From Toxonevra muliebris (Eukaryota > Arthropoda > Insecta > Diptera > Pallopteridae), in NCBI GenBank assembly GCA_963691655.1, contig OY829329.1:7888708-7952707 (forward strand): a DNA stretch of 64,000 nt, in the 5' to 3' direction. Positions 27,601 to 40,223 of this stretch are shown here, piece by piece (within the stretch, counting starts at the first letter, position 1; each line of letters begins with the position of its first letter). The notes under the pieces were generated by a model. The model was not told where the DNA came from. It made no database searches and was given only the letters and a program-made list of their open reading frames with translations. The translations under genes and the position numbers were made by a program.

Positions 27601-30335
27601 TGGATGTACTATAGGTGGCTACTACTACTTTAGTAATATAATTTTGAAAAAATAAAGTTATTAAAATATGCTCGCCATATTAAAAATTTACTAATTTTTA
27701 CTTTTGTAAATGTTTTTTTTTTTTTTCAAAAATGTTTAAAATTTCAAAAGATTTGGTTTTTTTAGCTGGATAAATGAATTTAACGAAAATTATGGGGGTA
27801 CGGTTTGGGGATGAACCCACCTCTTTTCAACTATTTATGAATATTTCTCATAAATTAAAATACTTTTCAAGTAATGAAATAATAATAATGGAGCTGCTAC
27901 TGCATGCATGTAAATATATGTAAATGTACCTAAATATATATGTATGTATTTTATATGTCTGAATATACATTCTTAATAAAAGCAAAAATTAATATTCAAT
28001 ATCTTATTTATGCTTATGCAAAATTATAATGAAAAATATTTTTAAAAATAAAATAAAAATTAAGTAGAAAAAATATGCAGCTGTGTGGTGGCGTTGGTGT
28101 CGTCGTCGTCGACATGAACGGAAAAACAGTGACTCCTTTTTTTTTATAACAGCATGACCAACAAGAAGAAGAGTAAAACATAAAAAGCAGATAACGTATA
28201 AACGAATGAGAAAAAAAAAACTTGAACGGAGCAGCTGCAACTGATTGTCAGTACACCATTCGTATCACAGAACGATGAGTGCCGTCCGTGAATCTTCTTC
28301 TTTTTCCTCTTATACATTTTCGAAACGAAACATTGAACCACATTGCAGCTCACTGGCCCCGCCATACCATCACTACACGTTGTTTCGTTTCATTTGGTCA
28401 TTTATCAATAATTTTTGGTTAATTGTAAGCGCAAAAGATAAGTGACTCAGCCAAAACACACATATGTGAGCATAACACATAAATGCAGCACATATATATA
28501 TATATATGTAAGTAGAATATGTATCCATACAATCATATAAAAAATATGAGTACCTATTAAAAAACTGTGATATTGCTGTTATAATAATTACACATAATTC
28601 TTGTATGAAGACTTTAGTAGCGAATACAGGATTTGTTAAGGTGCATGTATTTTTCTATAAAAAGAATACTTTTCAGATATTGAGTTTTTTGAAAGTAATT
28701 TTGGAAAATCGGCAGATAAATTCAGCTGCCTCATACTAGAATATAGAAAATAAAATGTTTTCCATTGCTGATTTCAAACGTTACCTTAACGTTTTGTGCA
28801 TCGCTAATAGAAATACTAAAGTGCACAGGTTATTATGCTCTAAAAATTAATTCGACCTTACAGGTTATATTCGTAAGCTTGCAAATTATACGTACGGGTA
28901 CATACTTACAATTTTTTCCAACTAAATACAATTATTTTTACTTCCAAGTGGATATAAATGATCTATAATATCAATTAACCCCGATAATGACCTAAATGTA
29001 TTTAGTATATAGGAGAAAGTTTTAATTTTGATGGAATAAATTCTCATTTAATCAAAATGAAAAATTTTTTAAGTATACCACACATAGAACATTAGGCATA
29101 TCTGGGTTAATTTATATATTTAATAGTGATTCAATCAAATTACTCGTATGTATGTACATATATAAGTAAATGCCCAGTAAACTAACATTACTGAAGTTGG
29201 GGCGAATTCGTTACTTCTTTTATTCTCTCCGATTTCATACCTATTCTCTCAAACGGTTTTCACTCTCAGTGAATGAAAACCAATAAGCCTTCCATACACT
29301 AAACTTCTCAGTCGGAATGAAACGCGATTTGACAATGGACTAACACGCACAAATAGAAAAAACTCACATAGCAAAATTCTCTAATACAATCAAATGCCGT
29401 TCATGTATACAAAAATGTAACCGATTTCAGTCTGACTTATGATTGAGATTGGTCAATTGAAATCATAGTGTTGAATATTTTCTCTTTATTCTCTAAAATT
29501 TTGAGAACATTTTTCTCTCACTCAATTGGAAATCCATTGGTTTTAATTGGTTAATATAGCGTGTTTTTGTGTGAAAGATGATTGTAAATATCTACGAAAT
29601 ATAGGAATGATTGCGTAACGAAGTGTTTTAATATATTATTGTTCGTTCCACAATTTTAACGCCATTATAATCGGGTGTTCGTAACTGTTCCTAAATTGCT
29701 GTTATGAAACGTAACAATTAATAAAGATTAATATAAATTGCAGCGAAGTCGACAAATTTGTTATATAAAATAATTTTATCAAAATTTTAAAAAATAATAA
29801 AATTTTTTTTTAAAACATTAAATTTGTCAAAATGTATTTATATTATTTTTGAATATCGTAATCTTTTCGAACTGTTCATACAGTTCATCATCAGTGATCA
29901 AATTTTGTTTACTGGGTGCATACATATTTATGTACATAAAATGTGTTCAGTTGATCTCTTAATTGACCATCAAGATTTTAAATAGCATTGAAAGTGATTT
30001 CATTTAAAATCGAAAAAGAATACAATTTTATCGGTAACTGTCACAAATCTGTTTCCATATTAAAGCCGAGCATAACGAAATATGTACAGAATTTGCCTGG
30101 TAAAATGAATTATGTCAGTTGTTCATCACAACTAATCCGTGACTTACCTCCAAAACTCCAATGTGCGTATCTCAGCTTGCATATTTCGTGATGGTTGTAG
30201 GGTACTCGAAAGCCGATTGTTAATTGCATTGCCATGTGAATCTTTTCGTATAGCTTCCAAACGTTCGAACAATGTGACTATATGGAAGTCGATATTGTTT
30301 TCCAACGGTATTGTGTGTAAACTCTCGTCAGCCAT
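24603..30335 (-). CDS. bib: Big brain, aquaporin-family neurogenic protein (5' exons only)
   Basis: Big brain is a membrane protein of the MIP/aquaporin fold that promotes Notch signalling in neurogenesis, acting in the plasma membrane and endosomes. Three coding exons are present: 30335-30148 (ATG start, MADESLHTIPLE), 26372-26206 and 24729-24603. Each intron has GTAAG donors and AG acceptors, and the reading frame joins cleanly (R split AG|A, G split G|GT). The 160 encoded residues are highly characteristic. Exon 2 carries ECLASFFYVFIVCGAAAG (membrane helix 1) and a second small-residue helix. Exon 3 has the first pore box, GAHINPAV (Asn-Pro-Ala near residue 123), then CGGGIAGAALLYG. The second NPA box and Gln-rich tail are missing because the gene continues past the left edge. 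Introns 1 and 2 are 3.8 and 1.5 kb. Confidence 0.94.
24730..26205 (-). other. bib: bib intron 2
   Basis: 1,476 bp between the NPA exon and the helix 1/2 exon. AT-rich, with a CTCTCAATCTCTCTCT tract near 25145 and ACATACATAC repeats near 26015. No supported gene. Confidence 0.85.
26373..30147 (-). other. bib: bib intron 1
   Basis: 3,775 bp. Contains purine- and pyrimidine-rich GAGAGA/CTCTCT tracts near 27045 and 27155, a 7-bp hairpin at 26805-26824 (GCGTTAG, loop, CTAACGC), poly-T runs, and a fold-back at 29255-29281 (GGTTTTCACT, CTC, AGTGAATGAAAACC). No supported gene. Confidence 0.85.
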
Positions 30336-33300
30336 TTTACTAAATTAATATTTAGTTAGTTTAGTAAATTTACAAAAATGAATGAATTTATCACTATTGA
30401 AATTTTTTGTAGCAATATATTTTTATATTATTTCAATAAAACTACATTTTCTGAATGCCATGCACTTTAAGTATATAATGTTTGTTGCTGCTGTCGCTGT
30501 GTTTGTCGTTTGTTTATTTAGTTGTGTGTATAAAAAAATATCGCAAAAACTAAATTAAATTAAATTGAATCTAATTGATCTTTTGATGATACCGAACAAT
30601 GCGAATAAAGTTTCTTGCACTTTGTTTATATTTTTTGCACAATGACACAACGACGTTTTCTTTAGATATAAGATTTGAGTGTTCATAACAATTCTTTTTA
30701 AATTTTCCAACACGTATTCAAATAGTAGGTAATTTTTTTTTTCAATTAAACGATCGATTATTTGATCTCACATAGGCGAATGTTTACATTTACGCGCGAA
30801 ATTCAAATCACTTAAATGAATCGTAAGGATACGCAAAGAACACAACCGTTCTCATGCGCACGCAACCACAGACAAATAAAGTGAAATAAAATCCCACACT
30901 GGATATGTTGACAGCAAGTGTTTCTTTCGCCTGATAACTGAAACTCACCACCGACACCGCGATGAATACACCAGTATGGTGCATATGTTGAAAACTCAGA
31001 AAAGGAATTATACATACAACAACAACAGCAAAAACAACCCACCCCTGCTGCCAGCCAGCAAGGAGTGGAATTGAAACCTGCTACAACAAGTTGCTCTTCA
31101 TGATACCTACTGTTGCTTTTATTGTTTTATTGTTGTTGTAATAATGATTAGTGCAAGAAGTGTAGATTTCCCTACCTCTCTGCATACTCTGAGCGAAAGT
31201 GCAAATGGAACGCAAGAAATATTGTGGATATTGAACGCAATTAGAGGGATTTTTTATTTATATTTGTGTGTGTGTGTATATAGAAATATGTGTGATACTT
31301 TCCTCTTATTTAAATCGTGGTATATGGATGAGTGGTTGCCATAATGTAATCTGCGGGGCTGCTCCGCTGGGTGCCCGGGTTCGCTGCTCGGTATAACCTT
31401 ACATTGTGGTCATAAATAAAAATTAAAAATTTTTCTACATAGCACCACTTCTAACCTGGCAATGACGAGCCTCGAAGAGTAAACATTTTCTTAGAAACAT
31501 TTTTTACTTTTGCCGTTCGAATTCGAAATATGTACAAATTTTATTCACACAACACGAATGCATGTGCTCGGCCTAGGCTCTTAATGGTCTATTGTGGCAT
31601 AATTGTCGTTTTCTTTCTTTTCAAATCGGTACTGAATACTCCTGAAAGCAATAAAACACCGGATCTGGATAGTATTTCAATAGAACTGCTTATTATTATA
31701 TTATAACTCGTATATTTTTGAAACTTTGAAAACAAAAATTTATCAGATATTTACTTTATATTAGATCGGGTCCAAGTCTAGCCTAGAAGCCTCTTGAATA
31801 TTAATTCTTAAAACGATTTAGAAAAAAATGGACAATGAATGAGAAGCCCGGTCAAAAATTTTCATGCGAAAAACACCGTTCAATCCAGACACATATGTAA
31901 TTTTATTTTAGAGGAAACCTTTCATCTAGTTTCTTCTTTTTTTTTATTCAATTCATAAATTTAGCAGTGTGCATATGAATGGTTTCATATCCAAAATGAA
32001 CATATTTTAGTTCACAGGTTACAAGTTCCCACATTGTAAAAAACAAAAAAATAAACATCTGAGGTCAAAGCCAAATAGTCACAGAAAAATGGTCACATGA
32101 TGCATGCATTTGCATGTATCCTTAATGATGCTGCATTATTTGCATATGTTATTCAAGAAAGGGTTACAATATCTAAATATATATGTATGTACATCTGTAT
32201 GTATGTACTTTTCGAGTAGTAATAAAGTGCGTTACTGCATTTGTATCATTTTGTTGAATGATTTTGCAGATAAAACATTACACACTTGAATACTGACATT
32301 TAAAAAAAAAAAAAAAACTTGAATAATTATGGAAAGGGTTAAAAATGCAAAATTAAACAAATATACGAGATTTGTGATGTCATTGAATGGATGTTTTTTT
32401 TTATGGTTGCGTTATTTGGCAAATATTTTTTTTTTGAGGGTGGTTTTTTTACAAAGCTAAATTAATGGCTGAAAAATATTGTTTACATTTCAAATCGAAC
32501 TTGATATCAATTGTAAGTCGATTTTAATATGCAGTTTCTTAAAAGAAACATTTAGAGGTTTTTATTTCATATAGTTTGCTTTAATTTTATTGAGATATCG
32601 ATACCATATCTCAAAAACGTTATAAATTGGACCCCAAAATAAATTTATGTGGGGTTAAACTACCATGATCATCTCTCTCACATTTAGCGGGAGGCTGCCG
32701 CTTTGAAAAATCGTATCACGTTTTTCCTTTTTTAACTCTCAGAATTTCTCTTCATCATATTTCTTCTCCTTTCACCGTTTGATTTCATTTCTTTTCGTTT
32801 CCTCTCGTTCCATTTCATTTTTTTTTAAGTCGCGCCATTTGCTTTTAACATTTTTTGTGCTATTAACGTGGAAATGAATATGAGAAATTCTGAAGAGCTA
32901 CGCAAATATTTTCATAATTTTTTAATAACGAAGTCCAATTTTTGGAATTATCGACCATTATGGAGTACGCGTTTTCTTTCCCAGGAAATTCGGCACCAGA
33001 CAGTGCTTTCTGCCATAAATAAAATATGAACAACTGACATGTTACGATTTTAAGTCATAACACTGGAAATATAATTTCGAGTTCAACTGCATCGAATTTT
33101 CAAAAATTTGGAAAAAGACAGATTTACTAAGGAAATAAAGCTTCATACCTCATTGGCCGTAGCATGGCGGTCCATTCTATGATATGCTCCATTATTAATG
33201 CCTCCGATTATACTTACATTCGATTTTATTCAATTTTAAAATCCGGACATTATAAATTAAAGCTTCTGTGCATGGAGGAATAGACCCCCACTTGACCAAT

Positions 33301-33708
33301 GAATTTCATTGTGTTGTTCAGTCTTATATGTAATCTCGTAGAAATTTATATTTCCACAACCCACCACACTCCACCTTGGGATTTTAATTAATTTCAGCCA
33401 AAAATTCCATGCAGTTGAAGCTACAACTAAAGCCGCCCCAAGTAATTTCGTTGCTATAACTAGTTCCCCTGCATATTTTCCTAACTAAATATTCCCCCCC
33501 GCTCTCATGTGCATTAAAAATGTTTAAGAAAAATAGCTTTAAAGTTATTTTTGTTTTATATAAAATTATTTTAATGAATCCCAATTAAAAAAAATATATT
33601 CTATTTCTTTTGGAACTCACTACTATAGTATGTGAATTTATTTATGTTGTTTGTAATAAAAGTTACCGAATGCAAATTGATACAATATTTTTAGCAAAAC
33701 ACTACAAC
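30336..33708. other. bib 5' region and intergenic spacer to RpL13
   Basis: Should contain the bib 5' UTR and promoter, but no start site can be placed from sequence alone. Apart from the GC-rich inverted repeat at 31339-31409, it is AT-rich sequence with poly-T and ATATGTATGTA tracts. I see no further gene. Confidence 0.6.
31339..31409. repeat. GC-rich island bounded by an 11-bp inverted repeat
   Basis: CCATAATGTAA (31339-31349) pairs with TTACATTGTGG (31399-31409) with one mismatch. Between them lies an unusually GC-rich core with its own small stem (GCGG at 31353, CCGC at 31364) and CCCGGGTTCG. It could be a tiny MITE or a structured-RNA relic. Confidence 0.5.
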
Positions 33709-33730
33709 TTTATTGAGATGTAATAACACT

Positions 33731-34513
33731 TCACTTCTTTGCTTTCTTAATGTCCTTGCCAACATCATCGGGATTATCAGCACTTTCCTTAGCGCGCTTA
33801 GCACGGATACCAACAAGACGAGCATCAGAGCGAGCCTTAAAATAGAAAAGGGACATGATATAAACTTTAATCAATAAAATAAGGCAACCACAAATTTTAC
33901 CTTGCGCAATGTTGCGAAAGCTTTGAATTTCTTTTCATCCTTGGTAACTTCACGGAACTCAATGACGGGTTGTTCCTTCTTGATTGGCATGATGGTACCC
34001 TTAAGTTGGGTAGCCAACTTGCATTCCTCAACTGTGGATTCACCCTTCTGAATCTTCTTCTCATTAATGGGGAACAGAATCAATTTGCTCTTGTATTCCT
34101 TCAAACGTTGAACGTTACGTTGGCGGGATTCCAACGATTTGTTCTTACGTCTGCGATCGACAGAAATGCCGATGGTCTTCGCGAACCCATATGAAAGACC
34201 AGCACCCTGTAAACAATGAAAATCGATTATAGTTCATACTACAGCATGGGAGAGTAAAATTAGAAATTACCTTCAGTTCCTCCAAAGTAAAACCACGTCC
34301 TGCACGCAATTTTGTGTGATAACGGATGGTGGGGCATCTAACCACAGGGCGCAATGCACCGGCAGCTGGACGAGGGAAAGCGGCTTTAGCTTTCTTTACG
34401 CGATTTTGGCGTCTGCGAATCTTCCTGGCTGGCTGATTGAACCAAGTTTTCACATGCCGCTGCCACCACTTGTGGAAGTGAGCATTTGGAATCATATTAT
34501 TTCCCTTACCCAT
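33731..34513 (-). CDS. RpL13: Ribosomal protein L13 (eL13)
   Basis: Structural protein of the cytosolic 60S ribosomal subunit. Exons are 34513-34271, 34206-33901 and 33835-33731, with introns of only 64 and 65 bp. The joined frame gives 217 residues, close to the length I recall for Drosophila RpL13. It starts [20 protein letters not shown], continues with the basic [13 protein letters not shown] block, then FTLEELK joined to [14 protein letters not shown], and ends with a Lys-rich tail (DIKKAKK). The start is the only ATG after a 5' UTR acceptor (AG at 34529-34528). A non-coding leader exon, about 34824-34797, is inferred. AATAAA on the minus strand at 33714-33709 lies 17 bp past the stop, so the 3' UTR is very short. 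Both coding introns are too small to host snoRNAs. Confidence 0.97.
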
Positions 34514-34796
34514 TTTTGTTGTTTAGTCTGAAAAAATTAATATTTTTTAGTTTTGTATTTTCATTTTAAAAATCGAGCATTTTTTGGTTAGGAAGAAAAT
34601 TTAACCACAGTACGCACAACACGTGGCCCACATAAATATACTATTTCCATATTGAATATCACTTTTAGAGTATCTTTGTAAATATAATTTCACACAATTC
34701 ACATTGGAGCATAGTTTTTCAATTAGGTTTCCTCAGAATTTTACCAATTTTTGCCAAAATTTACATAAAACTTCATGCATTTTAGTTTTTACCAAC

Positions 34797-34830
34797 CTTT
34801 TCTTCCCAACAACGAATCAAAAAGGAAAAC
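34797..34830 (-). promoter_or_regulatory. RpL13: RpL13 TCT/TOP-type initiator and leader exon
   Basis: On the minus strand TTTTCCTTTTTG (34829-34818) fits the polypyrimidine TCT initiator of fly ribosomal protein genes, with a predicted start at the C near 34824. A 28-base leader would run to a donor AAG|GTTGGT at 34797/34796 and splice to the acceptor just before the ATG. The transcript would begin with C and pyrimidines (TOP mRNA), implying growth-regulated translation. Inferred, not proven. Confidence 0.6.
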
Positions 34831-35875
34831 TGCAATGCAGCCAACTTCACAGTAAGAAAATATCAACGAACGAATTTCGTTCAATATCGAAGTTCGACTG
34901 CCATGTTCGAAAATTATGGTGCGCCTACAATTATTTAATTTTAAGTAAATGAGTAAACTTGTCAAAATTCATATGGAACTTAATAGTGTGCTTACGTATT
35001 TTTGCAATTCACGAGGTTTAAAATGCTTCTGCACGTTTCGAGGAAGGTCCTTATTATCGAAAATGAAAAAAAATTTCAACAGAGGGGAAAAAAACTAGGG
35101 ATGTTCTCTGTATTATCTGCAAAAAATAGAACGATTTTCCTTAATTCAGCCAACATTGCTTACTTCAGATATTGCAAGTTTGTTAAATGTCTGATATTGA
35201 AGTGCAATGGAATAGAAACGCAAGTATTAAATCGCAAAGTCAAAAATCAGTTACACAAAGTCTAATAATTAATTGTGCTAAACTACTTCAATTCCTTTAG
35301 ACAAGGAAACTTATTTCTGGAAACTGTCACATGTGATGTCAAGAAGGGGACTTCCGCTTTTACCTCACCCCTCTTTTTAACTCATTTTGACATTTTCCAG
35401 ACACAAGTTTCTTTGTTTAAAAGCAGACAGTGCTAAATTATTTAATTTTTAGCTGTTTATCAAAAACATTAGGCCAAAAAATTTCTCGTTTGGAAAGAGA
35501 TAACTAAGAAAATACGTCTCACATTAAAACGAGTTTAGCCATAAATTTGCAGTGTGGGTAAGTTATCGAATTTTTTTTATTATAAGAAAGTTATGAATTT
35601 AGCAATATCTTAGCCCAAAGTAGAGTTATATTTTCAAAATACGATTCGTTTGTACAATCAAGTCTTTACGCATAGTATGTAATTTAACGACATGCGCTTC
35701 GTGCTATATGAGCAACGGTGTACTTTGCTTGGTACAACAAAATACAATACTGTTCGCACGAAAATTGGCTGTCAGACGTATCTTTTCCATTTTTATGTTT
35801 TGGTCATTGAAAAAGAGTTTTTCCTGAATTATATTAAAAACTGCGATAAAAAAGTTGAAAAGCGGTAGAAAAAAT
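34831..35875. other. Divergent promoter region, RpL13 / BED-hAT gene
   Basis: About 1 kb between two head-to-head genes. It should hold both promoters and the 5' UTR of the plus-strand gene. No TATA box is obvious at a convincing distance. Open frames here are short and use non-ATG starts. Confidence 0.6.
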
Positions 35876-38414
35876 ATGTCCGATCCACTACAGCATGGTG
35901 CCTTGAGCAATGTCTCAGCGGCAGAGATTTCCAATTTTAAATTTGCGAAGCTGCATAGCCCAAAAATGAAAAGCATCTACTGGCAATATTTTGGATTTCC
36001 AACAAACGAACATGATCGCATTATCACAAAACAGAATGTTGTTTGCACACTCTGTCATAAAGTGTTGACAAATCACGGTAACACAACAAATTTGCGTGCT
36101 CACTTGCAACATCGTCACAAGGATATATTCAATAAAATATGTTCTGAGAATGGAATTAAGGTGCCACCGCGTAAACCCCTGAACAAAGCGCGTGTCGTTA
36201 ACCCCACAGCCATCAAGTCAGAGTCGGTACCACAGCAGCGTAAAATCAAACTGGAGTTTCAAAGCAATACGCAAGATTCATCAAATCCCGGTAGCGTTGC
36301 TACGGATGAACAGTCTATGCTGTATGAGACAATGGTACCAATGACATATGATGATGATGAAATCATCGATGCAGATCATTTTGCTAAAGTGGATGTTGGT
36401 GGTGGTAGTAGTGTTGGTAATAGCGGCATACCTGATATGAAGAATAGTACTTCCCGTGATGTCCAAATGATAATAGAAGGAAAAAGCTCATCAAATTTAC
36501 GTGGAGATGTAATTGAAGAAATGGATCCATATCAACTGCAAGATGCATTAGTCAACATGATTGTACAAGATTTACGCAATGTTGATAGTTTGTATGATCT
36601 GGGAATGTCACAGTTGGTGCGTACACTTAGTGGTAACATGGTCATTCCATCGGAGAAAAAGGTAAGTCCTGATCACATTGATGTTCCCCACTTGATTCCA
36701 TTTATTTTAATATTATATTTACTTTAATTCTTCAAAAGATCGAAGCTTTTATTCGCGAGCTTTATAGTGATAAACTAACGTCGCTCTCCGATCGAATTAA
36801 AGTGCATTCTCAAGTTAAACCATTTTCGCTGGGATTTGAAATTTGGAAAAATGTTGAACATAAGCATTTTCTCTCTATCTATTATAACTTTACAACTGAA
36901 GCGCCAGATTATAATCTTTTGAATCAACTATATTGCACTTTGGAGTATAACAAATTCACCTCAATTGATTCCATCTTTGAGGATTTCAATTTGCTAAATT
37001 GCACAGTAGCAATTGTCAGCTACGATTACGATGATTACTTGAAGCATTTCTTACGGAATAAAAGTAAATCACTAAATTCGAAATGAAAGATTTATTAATT
37101 TTTGATTTTTCATTTGCAGATGTTCCCATAATACTCTCTTATGACATCACTGTTGATAAATGCCTACGAAGCGTTTTCGCCTTGCCTGCTGTCGCTTCCA
37201 TAATAGATGAAGTGAAAGAAGTCATAATGCGATATTCTTCTGAAATTAATTCAAAAGTAAATATCATTAACAAACTTTTAATACTGGTACAGTTATGCAT
37301 ACAACTTACGATTAGCAGACGATAGTAAAATAGTTTTCAATTTCTAAAACAAACTTTTCTAAATATTTTATATGTTTGTTTCTCGTTATTTAGGATGTTG
37401 AGATACCTACAATTAATGATGATTTTCCATGGACGTACTATGAACTACTTAAATTTTTTTCGGAGACAGTATCATGGCCAGAAGATGTTGATATCTTAGT
37501 TTCATCAGCTAAAATAATTGCAGATACTCTAAGTCCACTTGCCGTGAATATAACAACTGATTTTTTTATAGCGTCAATGATTTTACAAAAATTTTTAATA
37601 GGTAATTTTGGACACTTTGAAAGGTGAAGAAATTCCGCATAGTAGCATGCTATCGCCGATCACATCAAAAATATTAAACAAAAAACTTGTTATAAATGAT
37701 GACGAAGATTTTGTAGCTAATATCAAAGCAACTATAGCTGCAGAATTACAGAAACTGTAAGTAAAGAAATATCTAAAGCAATGCATTATCATTAATATTG
37801 ACTTTGAATATTTTTAGTGTGCTGTCCGATGATCATTTGACTATATCCGCATTATTGGATCCCAGATTTCATCGCCTAACAAATGTGAATAACTTTAGCA
37901 GCTGTTTACAAATTCTCACAGCAAAATACAATAAAATACGTGAGCAAGATGGTGTTGAATCAATGACGGTTAAGGATTCGAATGTCAAACCAAACACATC
38001 TACCACTAAAAAATCAAGTATATGTAGCCACATTTAATATTATTCGAATGCGCAAACTAAACTTTATCATTATTTCTTTTAGATTTAGAAATATTCTTTG
38101 ATATTCAAGAGAATTCTGATGCATCAATAAACCGCGAAGAATGTAATGTTGAAAATGATCTTAAGCGGTATCGCAATGAAGTATATGTCAGCTTAGATGA
38201 ATCACCGTTCTTATGGTGGAATAAAATGGGGCATATGTATGGCTGTCTGAAGCAACTAGCCTCGCTATATCAGTGCGTTCCATGTGTGGTTAATATGAGT
38301 TTCAAGAAACCAGTAAAACAGCAAATATATGAACATCAGAAACGATTTATGCTAACTGGAAATTTAGTTGATGCCATTTTATTTTTGCATGATAATAGCA
38401 AATGTAGCTTTTAA
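35876..38414 (+). CDS. BED zinc-finger protein derived from a hAT transposase
   Basis: Seven exons: 35876-36661, 36739-37063, 37120-37256, 37394-37543, 37602-37756, 37818-38017 and 38083-38414. They join in one frame to 694 residues. The first ATG (MSDPLQHGAL) is chosen because no upstream in-frame ATG exists. Residues 31-85 form a BED finger (C57, C60, H76, H81). An acidic, Ser-rich linker follows. Exons 2-6 resemble the hAT catalytic region (SPLA|VILDTLKGEEIP across exons 4/5; LDPRF at 531-535). Exon 7 is a hAT dimerisation domain (EVYVSLDESPFLWW to LTGNLVDAILFLHDN). The region normally holding the CxxH motif and large insertion is short and altered. Intact splicing and no terminal repeats argue for a host gene, probably a nuclear DNA-binding regulator; function unknown. 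Drosophila CG13775 is a possible relative (memory). Confidence 0.85.
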
Positions 38415-40223
38415 TTTGAGCAGAAGCATTTATCGTAATTTAATAACACTTATTATTAATAGTTTCTGATGTATTTTAGCTTATAGAAATTCATGAATAT
38501 TAATCGTTAACTTAAAATATATTTTAAAACTCATATTTATTTGGTTTTTACTTTCAAAAATTTGATGTGTAGAAGAAAATTTAACATAAAGGAAATTTAG
38601 ATAGAAGAAAGTGGCAAGAGGAGTCATCGGATTGGTTTTAGAGGTGGTTCAATAACTTAAAAGTTAAATATTTTTAACTTTAGTTTTCGACTAAACTTTT
38701 CAAAAAATGTTCATAAATGGTAAATGGCTTAGAATAACATATTTAGGCAAATATTTTTCCTATAAAAACAATAAAGAAACGCTCGAATATCAAAATTTTC
38801 CTACTAGTCCACACAACTGAAAATTATTGAAGGGATTTGTACAAAAAAACCTTCAAAGAAGAGTGGAGGATTGATGTCTAAATAAAAAAATTTTTATCTT
38901 TTCATGTCGAATAATTTCAAACATCAAATTGTAGGACTTCAAACTAATAAACTTATCCACCGATTTCAATTAGCTCATCGTGGTGACCTTGACCTCTTTG
39001 AAGAAAATATGACGTTGCAAGCTATATGTGTTTGAAGAAATTGATGTGTTTTCTATCTAAAGATCATCCACTCATCGATATTTTGATACCACAAAGTGTT
39101 TTGTTTTTGGATTTTGATTTTTATGGGTTGTATAGTCAATAAACGGCTTTAAATATAAGTTATACAGGCACATTTCTAAATAATTCATCCAGCTTCCGAA
39201 GTAGGCTGTACCCTATACTCAGTTTTTTGAATTTGAATAATTCCCCATCAATTATTACGTTTTATTACTTTTTGTGCATTTATACTCAAAATTCATTCAA
39301 CATTTTAGAGTTTTTATTTTGTTTATATTTGTTCCATAATAACCTTTATTGCATCTTATTGCAATTCTGATAACAATTATATTTAAAAGCAAATGCATCA
39401 TTAAAGTTATGGCCCACTGCATGTAGGTATTTTTCCAATATATGCTAATGAAATTGCATATCTATATCAAATTGGTCTCGATTTTTGAAATGCAATACGA
39501 AGTTTAATGTGAAGTAGTTGCCAAATGAAATTCACCAAAAATCTCTTTTTTGCCACTTCAGTTATTGAAATCCATGCAAGTAATATGCAGAAATAATCCC
39601 TTACCTTTTGGGATTTGCCATGAAACTGCAACTATATAAATATCAAAAATTCAATTTCAGATATTATTTATATTTCATATAAATTTTTATTAAGAATTGT
39701 TATGAGTTAAAAATTTAGGCAGCAGTTGAAAATTGTTGCGGTTTTTAATCCCATGGATATTGGAAAACGCAATAAAATTCGAAATTTCCAAAATAAAGAT
39801 GGCAACTGCGGCATAGCTGTCAATCTTTCAAGTTTCATTTTTCTACACGTCCGTTCGTTTTGCTTTCGTTTTTCGTTCTGTGTTTTCTCGTACGAATTTT
39901 CCATAACAAAGTTGGACTTAGCCAGAAAATTTTTCCGGAAAGATTTTTTTTAAAATACTAATAAATTTATAAGAGTAAAAGTGTTAGAATTTATTGCAAT
40001 ATATAAATAGAATATTAAATTATTTGAATACGAAATCAATCTCGCAAAAGAAAAATTGAAAACGCATTCAATCTGCGAAAAATGAGACAAAATGTAGATT
40101 AGGGAGGCTTCTACACGATTCGGTTTGCTGTTGTTGCGCTGATAGTGCCAACTCAGTTTTAATATTAGTCTCGCCATCAAAAGAAAAAGTTAAAGTGATA
40201 ATTTAATTGAAGGGAAAAATTAA
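38415..40223. other. Spacer between BED-hAT gene and TMEM184-family gene
   Basis: Begins with the 3' UTR of the BED gene (a candidate AATAAA at 38770-38775). The last few hundred bases are the likely promoter and 5' UTR of the TMEM184-family gene. No coding frame with an ATG start and family resemblance. Confidence 0.6.

Noticed and set aside
34528..34796. Possible snoRNA in the RpL13 5' intron
   Set aside because: No C/D or H/ACA box arrangement found on the minus strand.
35346..35355. GGGGACTTCC, an exact match to the NF-kB consensus, between RpL13 and the BED gene
   Set aside because: A single site for a degenerate motif is expected by chance; no second site or immune context.
35855..35875. 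Upstream extension of the BED-hAT protein by seven residues
   Set aside because: The extension begins at TTG. The first real ATG is at 35876.
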